A stretch of DNA of 64,000 nucleotides from CAYJDG01 sp964368875 (GTDB lineage: Bacteria; Pseudomonadota; Alphaproteobacteria; Micavibrionales; Micavibrionaceae): the NCBI GenBank assembly GCA_964368875.1, contig CAYJDG010000004.1:1-64000 (forward strand). The letters run 5' to 3'. Both the position numbers and the translations under genes were made by a program. Under the pieces are notes generated by a model. That model was not told the DNA's origin. It did no database searches and saw only the letters and a program-made list of their open reading frames with translations. Below are positions 16,408 through 25,940 of this stretch, in pieces. Within the stretch, counting starts at the first letter, position 1. Every line of letters begins with the position of its first letter.

Positions 16408-18012
16408 CTAGTCTTTCGAAGCGACTTTAACTTGGCCACCGGCAATGGAGGCGTATTCCTGCCCCATGCGGCGGATGTGCTCGCGGAAGCGTTTGAGATC
16501 GCCGCCCTTGAGGGCATTGTCGGACGCAATCTTCACGGACCGCGGGCTGACCTGAACGCTGTTGACGAGGACTTCATAGTGCAGATGCGGGCCGGTGGAG
16601 CGACCGGTGGTACCGACATAGGCGATGACCTGGCCCTGCTTGACCTTCACGCCTGGACGGATACCGCTGGCGTAGCGGCTCAGGTGAGCATAGGCGGTCG
16701 AGAGCTTAGAGCTGTGCTTGATCTTGACGTAATTGCCGTAGCTGCTGAAGCGGCTGGCTTTTTCGATTACGCCGTCAGCAGCGGCATAGACCGGAGTGCC
16801 AACCGGAGCACCGAAGTCGACGCCTTTATGCATCTTGGTATAGCCAAGCAGCGGGTGACGGCGCATGCCGAAACCGGAAGTCATACGACCATAGGCGATT
16901 GGCGTTTTCATCAGGCCCATCGATTTGCGGATGCTCTTGCCTTCCGGTGTATAGTAATCGGCGTTGCCGCCATTCTCGTAGCGGTAGAGCGTGTACTCGC
17001 GACCACCGAGCATCATGCGGGCATAAATAATATCGCCTGTTTTGGCAACGTAGCCGTCATCAGTTTCATACGTGTCATAAAGAACGTCGAGGCTGTCGCC
17101 TTCATGCACGTCACGCTGGAAGTCGACGGCGTAGGAGAACAGGCGGATCGCATTGGCGGTGACATTGTCCGGAAGGCCGGCGCGGTCTGCAGAACCGTAC
17201 AGAGAGCCATCGATCACAACGCGTTTGGCTTCGCGGACTTCTTTGACTTCTTTTTCATCAAGATGGGATTTGATGTCGCCGGAATTATTTTTCTCAATAT
17301 AGAGCGTGCGCAGCGGATCGATCACGAACGAGGCTTTGGCGAACTGAAGCGTGGCGCCTTGGGTGTCTGGCTCAAGGCTCAGATCGAGAGCCTGGCCGGC
17401 GCGGATCTGGCGTGGATTAACGTGTTTGGAGACGGCTTTAACAACATCGGAGGCTTCATCATAGCTGACGCCCGCATCCTGCAGCACTCCGGCGAGCGTA
17501 TCGCCTTTGCCGACCTGCAAACGCATCTGGCGCGGCTCGGTCAGGGTGGCCTTACCGTTGGCCAGTTCTTCTTCATGCTCGAGATCCTGATTGATCAGGG
17601 CGGCGGTCTGAATGGTTTGTGGATTGCGGCGAACCTGTCCGGCGAAATCGCGATACGAAGAGACGAGTGCGTCCTTGGCAGTACGGGCAGCTGTATCAGC
17701 ACCGGTCAAAGCAAAAAGATGTCCCGCTTCAAGTCCGGCGGCTGGCTCCATCGCGGCAACCACGTCACCACGTTCTATTTCAGCATCGGCGCGGGTCGGG
17801 TCGATGATGCCACCGGCATAAAGAGCGACGACGAGTGCAAGACCGGCGAAGCCGCTTGTGACATAGCGCAGGCGCAGACGGTTATCACGGGTGAGCACAT
17901 GGCGCGTGCGCACGGAGCAAAGATTAGCAACCCGGACCAGTCCGGCCTTGGTCAGGTCCGAACTCAGCATAAACAGGGCAGCTAGAATTTTTTGCGGTTT
18001 TGAATGTTTCAT
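16408..18012 (-). CDS. M23 family murein DD-endopeptidase with LysM-like domain
   Basis: Periplasmic zinc peptidase that cuts peptide cross-links in peptidoglycan. One N-terminal membrane anchor (residues about 48-66) is followed by a linker, then a LysM/OapA-like part (VGKGDTLAGVLQDAGVSYDE near residues 168-187). The C-terminal LytM domain spans about residues 380-490. Zinc ligands are seen as MHKGVDFG (His near 396, Asp near 400) and GPHLHYE (last His near 478). The layout matches MepM/ShyA-type enzymes, so it should be active rather than a degenerate EnvC-like activator. It is 534 residues long. A candidate promoter lies 130 bp upstream. Confidence 0.93.
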   Translation of the reverse strand: MKHSKPQKILAALFMLSSDLTKAGLVRVANLCSVRTRHVLTRDNRLRLRYVTSGFAGLALVVALYAGGIIDPTRADAEIERGDVVAAMEPAAGLEAGHLFALTGADTAARTAKDALVSSYRDFAGQVRRNPQTIQTAALINQDLEHEEELANGKATLTEPRQMRLQVGKGDTLAGVLQDAGVSYDEASDVVKAVSKHVNPRQIRAGQALDLSLEPDTQGATLQFAKASFVIDPLRTLYIEKNNSGDIKSHLDEKEVKEVREAKRVVIDGSLYGSADRAGLPDNVTANAIRLFSYAVDFQRDVHEGDSLDVLYDTYETDDGYVAKTGDIIYARMMLGGREYTLYRYENGGNADYYTPEGKSIRKSMGLMKTPIAYGRMTSGFGMRRHPLLGYTKMHKGVDFGAPVGTPVYAAADGVIEKASRFSSYGNYVKIKHSSKLSTAYAHLSRYASGIRPGVKVKQGQVIAYVGTTGRSTGPHLHYEVLVNSVQVSPRSVKIASDNALKGGDLKRFREHIRRMGQEYASIAGGQVKVASKD

Positions 18013-18142
18013 GTGGGGATCTGAAAATCTGTCGGATCAAAATGAGTAGATCAGATGTTCTGCGCTGGGTTCCGTTACGACGTTTCGTTGATAGCCGGAA
18101 ATTTAAAACTGGTTGAGTCGGCGAAGCAAACTCGATGGCGCA

Positions 18143-18170
18143 ATTTAAGCATATCTCTTAATCCTTTCAA
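18143..18170 (-). promoter_or_regulatory. candidate sigma70-type promoter for the M23 peptidase
   Basis: On the minus strand TTGAAA, a 16-base spacer and TTAAAT lie about 130 bp before the peptidase start, in an AT-rich intergenic stretch. Moderate match only. Confidence 0.35.
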
Positions 18171-18279
18171 ACACCCTAATATGCGGGTGTCCACACCACT
18201 TTCCGTGGCCTCTAAGTAGACAAGTTAAGGGTGAGAGTCAATAAAAGAGGGGTTTATTTTACCTAACCCGTTGATTTAT

Positions 18280-18783
18280 TTAATTTATCTCGCAGGCCTT
18301 ACCGATGGCATCGAGCGCCGAGCCAGATCCCGACAGGCTGAAGCTGTCTTTGGTCTTGGTTCCTCTGGCGGAAACCCCGGAAACCGTCATTTTTTTGCCT
18401 TTCCGCAGGGAGTCGCTCAAGGCCCGGTCCGCAGAGTCATTGGCCGTCCAGGCAACGTCCCCGGCCCCGACCAGAGTCACAGGGTCCCCGTCGACGGCGA
18501 CCGAAACGCTGGCATTGGCGGCATAGTCATAGCCGGCCAGAAAACTGAAAACATATGTGGCCTTGTCGGCAGGGCGGTGGGTGACCATGGCAAACACATC
18601 GCCGCGCTTGGTGTATTCGCCCACCGAATTCGTTGGACTTGCCGCGATATAGCAGACCTTGGCCCCGTTTTCAGTATAGGCGTAGGCCGTCCACGCCCCG
18701 TAAGTGCCAATCTTTTTAGCCTCTGCCGCTTGCGCAGGCAGGGCGAACAGGCACAGGGCGGCAATCAAAAAGGTGAATTTCAT
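18280..18783 (-). CDS. invasion associated locus B (IalB) family protein
   Basis: A small exported protein with a signal peptide of about 19 residues (ALPAQA). The mature part has the family pattern GAWTAYAYTENGAKVCYIAASP near residues 28-49. Further on are a beta-rich domain and a late Cys (KACEIN) that probably pairs with the first. IalB proteins are widespread in alphaproteobacteria; the founding member was described from Bartonella as an invasion factor, but most members have no proven role. The gene stands alone between the M23 peptidase and the aminotransferase, both on the same strand. Confidence 0.88.
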   Translation of the reverse strand: MKFTFLIAALCLFALPAQAAEAKKIGTYGAWTAYAYTENGAKVCYIAASPTNSVGEYTKRGDVFAMVTHRPADKATYVFSFLAGYDYAANASVSVAVDGDPVTLVGAGDVAWTANDSADRALSDSLRKGKKMTVSGVSARGTKTKDSFSLSGSGSALDAIGKACEIN

Positions 18784-18848
18784 GAACAGGCTTCCTGGTC
18801 AGGTGGTCACGAACCGATGCGCCCTTATAGCATGAAAAGGCGCGGGCC

Positions 18849-20042
18849 TTAAAGAGCCCGCTCCAGCCGGTCGAGAGCCTCGCTGATCAGACCTTCGGTT
18901 GCGGCAAAGCATAACCGCACATGTTCGGCGCTGCAGGACCCGAAGGAAATACCGGGCGCGAGACTGATCCCGGCTTCGTCGATCAGGCGCTTGGCGAGCA
19001 ACATCGAATCAGGTTCTCCATCAACGCGGAAAAACGCATAAAACGTCGCCGGAGGCCGCGTCATACGGATGCGGTCCATTGTGGCGAAGCGGCTCATCAG
19101 CAGATCGAGATTCTTTTTCCAGTGCTGGCGCTGGTCCTTGATAAAGTCTTCGCCGTGCCGGAGAGCTTGAATGCCAGCGACCTGAATAAAGCTCGGCGGG
19201 CAAAGAACCTCATACAGCGAAAGATCGCGGATGCGGCATTCAGCATCTGCCGGGCCGATCAGCCAGCCGAGCCGCCAGCCCGTCATCGCATAGCTTTTTG
19301 AAAAACTGTTGACGATGAAGAGGCGGTCCTCCGGTTCGGCAACATCGAGGAAGCTCGGCGCGCGGTCCAGCTCATACGTGCAGCGGCCATACACTTCATC
19401 GGCAATGATCCAGATGCCTCGGTGACGGGCGAATTCCATGACTGTCTGCATATCGTCGCGCGACATTGTCCAGCCAGTCGGATTATTTGGCGTTGCCAGC
19501 AAGATCGCCTTGGTCGAGGCGGTGCAGGCATTGAGCAGCTTAGCCATATCGAGCGACCAGACGCCATCGACTTCATCCATCGGCACATCTTTGACTGAAC
19601 CTTGCGCCATCTCGATGATGCCGATGAGGTTTTTCCAGATCGGCGTAACCGTGATGATTTCATCGCCGTCATTGAGCACGGACAAAAGCGCCATATGCAC
19701 GGCGTTGGTGCCCGATGGCGTCACATAGATGCGGCTGGTCGGAATGGTATGGCCGTAGATGCGGCTGTGGTAGTTGGAAATTTCCTGACGCAGTTCAGGA
19801 TAGCCGAGCGCCGGGCCGTAGCCGGTATGGCCTTCGCTCATCGCTTTGGCGGCGGCGTCACGGATGAATTGGGGGGTCGGCAGGTCGCCCTCGCCCTGTG
19901 CCAGCGAAATCACGCCAGATTTCGACTTGCCGTAGCGCAGCAGTTCCGCCGCCACGTTCGGAGTGAGCGATTCGAGGCACTTGCGGTAGGTCTTGTTTTT
20001 GTAGGTCTGGGTCGGGTCTGCCATAGAGGAAGTCATAAGCAT
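18849..20042 (-). CDS. PLP-dependent class I/II aminotransferase
   Basis: Fold type I aminotransferase. The lysine motif is SFSKSYAMTGWRLGW near residues 245-259, where the Lys holds PLP. NNPTGWTMS near residue 191 and IADEVYGRCTY near residue 217 supply the Asn, Asp and Tyr that contact the cofactor. The C-terminal Arg region is RLCFAA. At 397 residues it resembles the aspartate/aromatic aminotransferase group; the exact amino acid cannot be fixed. Three in-frame ATG codons lie within the first seven residues; the ATG at 20024 (MADPTQTYKNK) is a likely alternative start. It is preceded by about 320 bp without a well-supported gene. Confidence 0.93.
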   Translation of the reverse strand: MLMTSSMADPTQTYKNKTYRKCLESLTPNVAAELLRYGKSKSGVISLAQGEGDLPTPQFIRDAAAKAMSEGHTGYGPALGYPELRQEISNYHSRIYGHTIPTSRIYVTPSGTNAVHMALLSVLNDGDEIITVTPIWKNLIGIIEMAQGSVKDVPMDEVDGVWSLDMAKLLNACTASTKAILLATPNNPTGWTMSRDDMQTVMEFARHRGIWIIADEVYGRCTYELDRAPSFLDVAEPEDRLFIVNSFSKSYAMTGWRLGWLIGPADAECRIRDLSLYEVLCPPSFIQVAGIQALRHGEDFIKDQRQHWKKNLDLLMSRFATMDRIRMTRPPATFYAFFRVDGEPDSMLLAKRLIDEAGISLAPGISFGSCSAEHVRLCFAATEGLISEALDRLERAL

Positions 20043-20148
20043 GATTGGGTGGCCTTAAGCAAAATATATCTGAAAAATCTCGTTTCGGAGATCGGGGGAG
20101 GCTTGGTGCGAAAGCTTTCGCGATGTCGGAGAAGATGATGTGCGCGGG

Positions 20149-20235
20149 CTAAGCCGCTGCCGCACGTGCGGCCGCCGCTGCGGCTGCGGTGGCAGCTGCA
20201 AACAGGTCAGGCATAGTGGCGCGGGCGATCAACAT
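20149..20235 (-). CDS. possible 28-codon alanine-rich short ORF
   Basis: The frame reads MLIARATMPDLF and then a run of 16 residues that is alanine except for one Thr and one Arg, ending at TAG. It lies in the 319-bp gap between the aminotransferase and the gap-interrupted gene, upstream of the aminotransferase on the same strand. The region is a GC-rich GCN-type tract that could be an incidental repeat. There is no clear ribosome-binding site. The rest of the gap holds only AT-rich sequence before 20362. Confidence 0.25.
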   Translation of the reverse strand: MLIARATMPDLFAAATAAAAAAARAAAA

Positions 20236-20361
20236 AGGTAATAGAAAACCCCATTCGCGCTCTAAAATCAAACATTATTTCGCACCTGCGGAAAAAACTT
20301 TACAGGCGGCAGACCGTCTGGTTAATGTCCGGCCAAATAAAAAAGCGTAACTGAGGGTGTC

Positions 20362-20780
20362 ATGAATACATTGAGTGAAATTGTCCGCAACTGGGACAAA
20401 GAGCCAACCATCAAGGGCCGCGCCGCCCTGATCCGTGAAGAAATCGGCTGGACCTATGAGCAGAATAAGGGCCGGATCAATCTCGGAGCTGCCGCTTTGC
20501 TCGTTGCCAGCTCGCTCCTCCACTCCCATTTTCAGACTGCCGCCGTCACGGCCTCGGTTGAGGCCCAGTTAAGCAATCGCACCATGCCCACCGAAATCGT
20601 TGTCCGGGCGCAGGGTGTCGAACGGCGAGGTACTGTTCAGCGCGGTCATGCCCAGCTGGCCGAGCCGGGCTTCCCCGAAGCAGATCTTGCCTTGCGTGCT
20701 TTCGGTCCTGCCGCCTGCCTGAGCGTCGATCTGAAAGTCACCCACGGCCATGTCCTGCTGCCTCTGACGCAGCATTTCGG
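20362..20780 (+). CDS. hypothetical membrane protein, 3' end lost in assembly gap
   Basis: The ATG follows GAGGG by a few bases. The first 40 residues are hydrophilic (TLSEIVRNWDKEPTIKGRA), then comes one hydrophobic segment (LGAAALLVASSLLHSHF, residues about 41-57). The frame stays open to the run of N at 20781, so the true C-terminus is unknown. Residues after about 75 are basic with little recognisable structure. I recognise no family. Upstream, TTTACA and TTAATG about 17 bases apart, with a CAGAC-C-GTCTG palindrome between them, could be its promoter. Confidence 0.5.
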
Positions 20781-20880
20781 NNNNNNNNNNNNNNNNNNNN
20801 NNNNNNNNNNNNNNNNNNNNNNNNNNNNNNNNNNNNNNNNNNNNNNNNNNNNNNNNNNNNNNNNNNNNNNNNNNNNNNNN
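20781..20880. other. assembly gap, 100 N
   Basis: Exactly 100 N, a conventional filler length, so the real distance is unknown. Sequence resumes exactly at the stop codon of the acetoacetyl-CoA synthetase gene. Confidence 0.98.
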
Positions 20881-22875
<1,995 letters not shown>

Positions 22876-22976
22876 AAGACGAAGCCTTGTAACGTTTTTG
22901 CTTATCTGTGCGAATGTACATGACTTGAATGAATATAGACAAGCCAGCGCAGCAGAGATTTGTTAACAATATCCCT

Positions 22977-25169
22977 ATGAAACATTCCGTCGCCCTTTTT
23001 CTTGTTGTTGCCCTGTCCCTTTTGACCACTGGCACCCGTGTCCACGCTGAGAACGTTCTGAAGGACGGCGTTCCCCGCTACGTCCAGACCGAGATCGTTC
23101 CCGAATTTACCACCATCACGCCGGGTGAGCCGTTTACGGTGGCCATCGTGCAGACGATTGCGCCGGAATGGCATACCTACTGGAAGAACCCCGGCGATTC
23201 CGGCGAGAGCCTCAGTGTCGACTGGACGATGCCGCCGGGTTTTGTTGCAGGCGACCTGCAATGGCCAGCCCCGCACCGGATCAATATCGGCCCGCTGACC
23301 AATTTCGGGTATAGCGAAAAAGTGGTGTTCCTGAGCACCATCGCGCCGCCCGCCGATCTCACTGGCAAAGAGGTCACCCTCAAGGCCGATCTGCAATGGC
23401 TGGTGTGTCAAGAGCTGTGTGTTCCTGAAACCACGACGATCAGCGTAACCATACCGATTAGCACGGGCCGCGATGATAAGGTTGCGACCAACCCTGAACT
23501 GTTTACAAAAGCCCGCAAAGCCTTGCCCCAGCAAGTTGCATGGGCGGGCATGGTTGAAGAACAGAACGGTAAGCTGATCCTCACCTTTACGCCTGAGGAA
23601 AGCAATGATGCGCCCATTCTGGACCGCGCCGTCAAACTGGAATTCTATCCTTATGAATGGGGCCTGATACAGAACGCAGCCTCGCAGGACAATAGTTTTG
23701 ATGGCAAGAAACTCTCTCTCAATTTGCTGCGCGATAGCCGCGAACTGCAAAAGGTTGCGCAGATCGAAGGCGTGGTGACGTTTGAAGATGCAAACGGGGT
23801 TCCGCAGAGCGTGATCGTGCAGGTCCCGGTTCCGGCTACCGCCGCCGTGATCGAAACTCTTGCCAAAGAAGAGATGTCCGCCAACACAGTCATTCCCGTG
23901 CCGGATATCAGCCTGTGGCAGGCCTTGGCGCTGGCCCTCGCGGGTGGTTTGATCCTGAACCTGATGCCCTGCGTCTTCCCTGTTCTTTCGATGAAAGCTC
24001 TGAGCCTCGTCAAAATGTCCGAGCGCGAACAATCGCACGCGGTTATGCACGGGGTGATGTATACGGCTGGGATTATGGTCTGTTTCGGGATCATCGCCGC
24101 CACCTTGATCGCCCTTCAGCACGCGGGCCAGCAGATCGGGTGGGGCTTTCAGTTGCAAAGTCCGGTGGTGGTTTTGCTGCTCGCCTACCTACTCTTTTTG
24201 ATTGGCCTGAATCTCTCCGGTGTCTTCGATATTACCGGCAGCAGGCTGACCAATCTGGGTTATAAGTTGACCCAGAAACAGGGCTATACCGGGTCGTTTT
24301 TCACCGGCATGCTTGCAACGATTGTTGCAACCCCCTGCACCGCGCCATTTATGGGTGCGGCGATGGGTTACGCGCTGACGCAATCGGCGATTGTGTCTCT
24401 CAGTGTCTTTATGGCGCTTGGTCTCGGCCTTGCGCTGCCGTATCTGCTGCTGACGATTGTGCCTGCCTTGCGCAAAATGCTGCCGCGTCCAGGTGCATGG
24501 ATGGAAACCTTCCGCCAGTTTCTCGCCTTCCCGATGTATGCCTCGGTCGCGTGGCTGGTCTGGGTCTATGGCCAGCAGGTCGAAAGCCCTTACGGGATAT
24601 TACTCGCCGGGTTCGGCATCGTCTTTATTGCGCTCGGTATCTGGATCTGGGGCCATACCCCGCTCCGTCAGCCTGTGCGCACGGTTGTAAGAGTTCTCGC
24701 ACTGGCGGCGTTCGCTCTAGCGTTTGCGATTGCTGCGCTCAGCATGATGCGGGCACCCGTGATTTCGTCGCTGGCGACAGATGCGCCGATGGCAGGCGTA
24801 CAGCACGCCGGAGCGTGGTCGCCGTTTACGCCCAAAGCGCTCGAGACCGCCCTGCAAGGCAACGATCCCGTCTTCGTCGATATGACCGCGGCGTGGTGCA
24901 TCACCTGCAAGGTCAACGAGCGCGTGGCAATTGCGGTCGATTCGACCCAAGCCCTCTTCAAAGAGAAAAAAGTTCTTTATCTGATCGGCGACTGGACCAA
25001 CCAGAATGCTGAAATCACTGCGTATCTCAAAACCTATGGACGGAACGGCGTTCCGCTCTATGTCTTCTATCCGGCCCGTGACCTCACGACCAACACACGG
25101 CCCGAGCCGATTGTACTGCCGCAGTTGCTGACGCCCGGCCTGATCGCCGACATCATCAACAACACCTGA
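22977..25169 (+). CDS. protein-disulfide reductase, DsbD/ScsB-like
   Basis: Moves reducing equivalents from cytosolic thioredoxin across the inner membrane to periplasmic partners. Start at 22977 gives a signal peptide (residues 1-23, ending VHA). The N-terminal periplasmic domain carries CQELC near residue 143. The membrane core of about eight helices has the paired cysteines LMPCVFPVLSMKAL and ATPCTAPFMG. The C-terminal thioredoxin domain has AAWCITCKVNE near residue 640. At 730 residues and with this N-domain it is closer to ScsB than to classical DsbD. A periplasmic redoxin gene follows 25 bp downstream and is probably its client. Confidence 0.93.
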   Translation: MKHSVALFLVVALSLLTTGTRVHAENVLKDGVPRYVQTEIVPEFTTITPGEPFTVAIVQTIAPEWHTYWKNPGDSGESLSVDWTMPPGFVAGDLQWPAPHRINIGPLTNFGYSEKVVFLSTIAPPADLTGKEVTLKADLQWLVCQELCVPETTTISVTIPISTGRDDKVATNPELFTKARKALPQQVAWAGMVEEQNGKLILTFTPEESNDAPILDRAVKLEFYPYEWGLIQNAASQDNSFDGKKLSLNLLRDSRELQKVAQIEGVVTFEDANGVPQSVIVQVPVPATAAVIETLAKEEMSANTVIPVPDISLWQALALALAGGLILNLMPCVFPVLSMKALSLVKMSEREQSHAVMHGVMYTAGIMVCFGIIAATLIALQHAGQQIGWGFQLQSPVVVLLLAYLLFLIGLNLSGVFDITGSRLTNLGYKLTQKQGYTGSFFTGMLATIVATPCTAPFMGAAMGYALTQSAIVSLSVFMALGLGLALPYLLLTIVPALRKMLPRPGAWMETFRQFLAFPMYASVAWLVWVYGQQVESPYGILLAGFGIVFIALGIWIWGHTPLRQPVRTVVRVLALAAFALAFAIAALSMMRAPVISSLATDAPMAGVQHAGAWSPFTPKALETALQGNDPVFVDMTAAWCITCKVNERVAIAVDSTQALFKEKKVLYLIGDWTNQNAEITAYLKTYGRNGVPLYVFYPARDLTTNTRPEPIVLPQLLTPGLIADIINNT

Positions 25170-25194
25170 TTTTTAAACCCAAAGGAGACCACCC

Positions 25195-25812
25195 GTGATT
25201 AAATTTCTAGCTCTGCCCCTCGCCCTCGCCCTGCTGGTTCCGGCCCATGCCCATGCGGCGGAGTCGAAAGCCGTCGTCGGCCAAGCCGCCCCTGATTTTA
25301 AGGGCACAGATTCCAATGGCGTGACCCATACCCTTGCTGAACACAAAGGCAAAACCGTCGTGCTGGAGTGGACCAATCCGGGCTGCCCGTTCGTCATCAA
25401 GCATTACGATTCCCACAACATGCAGGACCTGCAAAAAGAAGCGACTGCTGAGGGCGTTGTCTGGGTGAGCGTCAATTCTTCGGCTGAAGGCAAGGAAGGC
25501 TTCCAGACCCCGGCAGATGCCAATACGTATATGAAAGAGAAAGGCACCGCCTCAACCGCCCGGATCCTCGATCCGACTGGTGAAATCGGCCACCTTTATG
25601 GCGCGCAGACCACCCCGCACATGTTCGTGATCAATCCTGAAGGCGTGCTGGTCTATGCCGGAGCGATCGACGACAACGACAGCTTCAAGCCTGAGACCAT
25701 CAAAGGTGCCAAAAACTACGTGCGTGAAGCACTTGCAGCAATCAAGGCTGGCAAGCCGGTTGAAATGGCCTCGACCAAAGCCTATGGCTGCGGCGTAAAA
25801 TACGCGAACTAA
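25195..25812 (+). CDS. exported thioredoxin-fold protein, AhpC/TSA-like redoxin
   Basis: A GTG start follows a very good AAAGGAG site. A signal peptide of about 22 residues (ending AHAHA) exports it. The thioredoxin fold is seen in VVGQAAPDFKGTD, VVLEWTNPGCPFVIKHY and the cis-Pro region QTTPHMFVINPEG. The first active-site position is GCPFV, so only one Cys is present where thioredoxins have CxxC. A second Cys lies near the C-terminus (YGCGVKY). That layout suggests a peroxidase-like or one-Cys thiol enzyme reduced by the upstream DsbD/ScsB-like protein. A strong terminator follows. Confidence 0.9.
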   Translation: MIKFLALPLALALLVPAHAHAAESKAVVGQAAPDFKGTDSNGVTHTLAEHKGKTVVLEWTNPGCPFVIKHYDSHNMQDLQKEATAEGVVWVSVNSSAEGKEGFQTPADANTYMKEKGTASTARILDPTGEIGHLYGAQTTPHMFVINPEGVLVYAGAIDDNDSFKPETIKGAKNYVREALAAIKAGKPVEMASTKAYGCGVKYAN

Positions 25813-25839
25813 ACTCGATCTCGCGCGTTAGACTAATTG

Positions 25840-25878
25840 CCACACCGGCCTGCCCCCAGGTCGGTGTGGTTCTTTTTT
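25840..25878 (+). terminator. rho-independent terminator after the redoxin gene
   Basis: Arms CCACACCGGCCTG and CAGGTCGGTGTGG (one mismatch) around a CCCC loop, then TTCTTTTTT. It ends the DsbD-redoxin unit. Confidence 0.92.
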
Positions 25879-25940
25879 ATAGGTGCGCGGGTGCATACAT
25901 ATATGTAATATGAATCATTATTGATTCGAGTGACCCTTCG

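Noticed and set aside
16432..17985. 517-codon open frame on the plus strand opposite the M23 peptidase gene
   Set aside because: It is the complement of a well-supported coding sequence with strong codon bias. It has no ribosome-binding site and no recognisable motif, and the peptidase motifs on the other strand are unambiguous.
22902..24158. 418-codon open frame opposite the DsbD/ScsB-like gene
   Set aside because: Antisense shadow; the translation is His/Arg/Gln-rich without motifs, while the forward frame has signal peptide, helices and CxxC.
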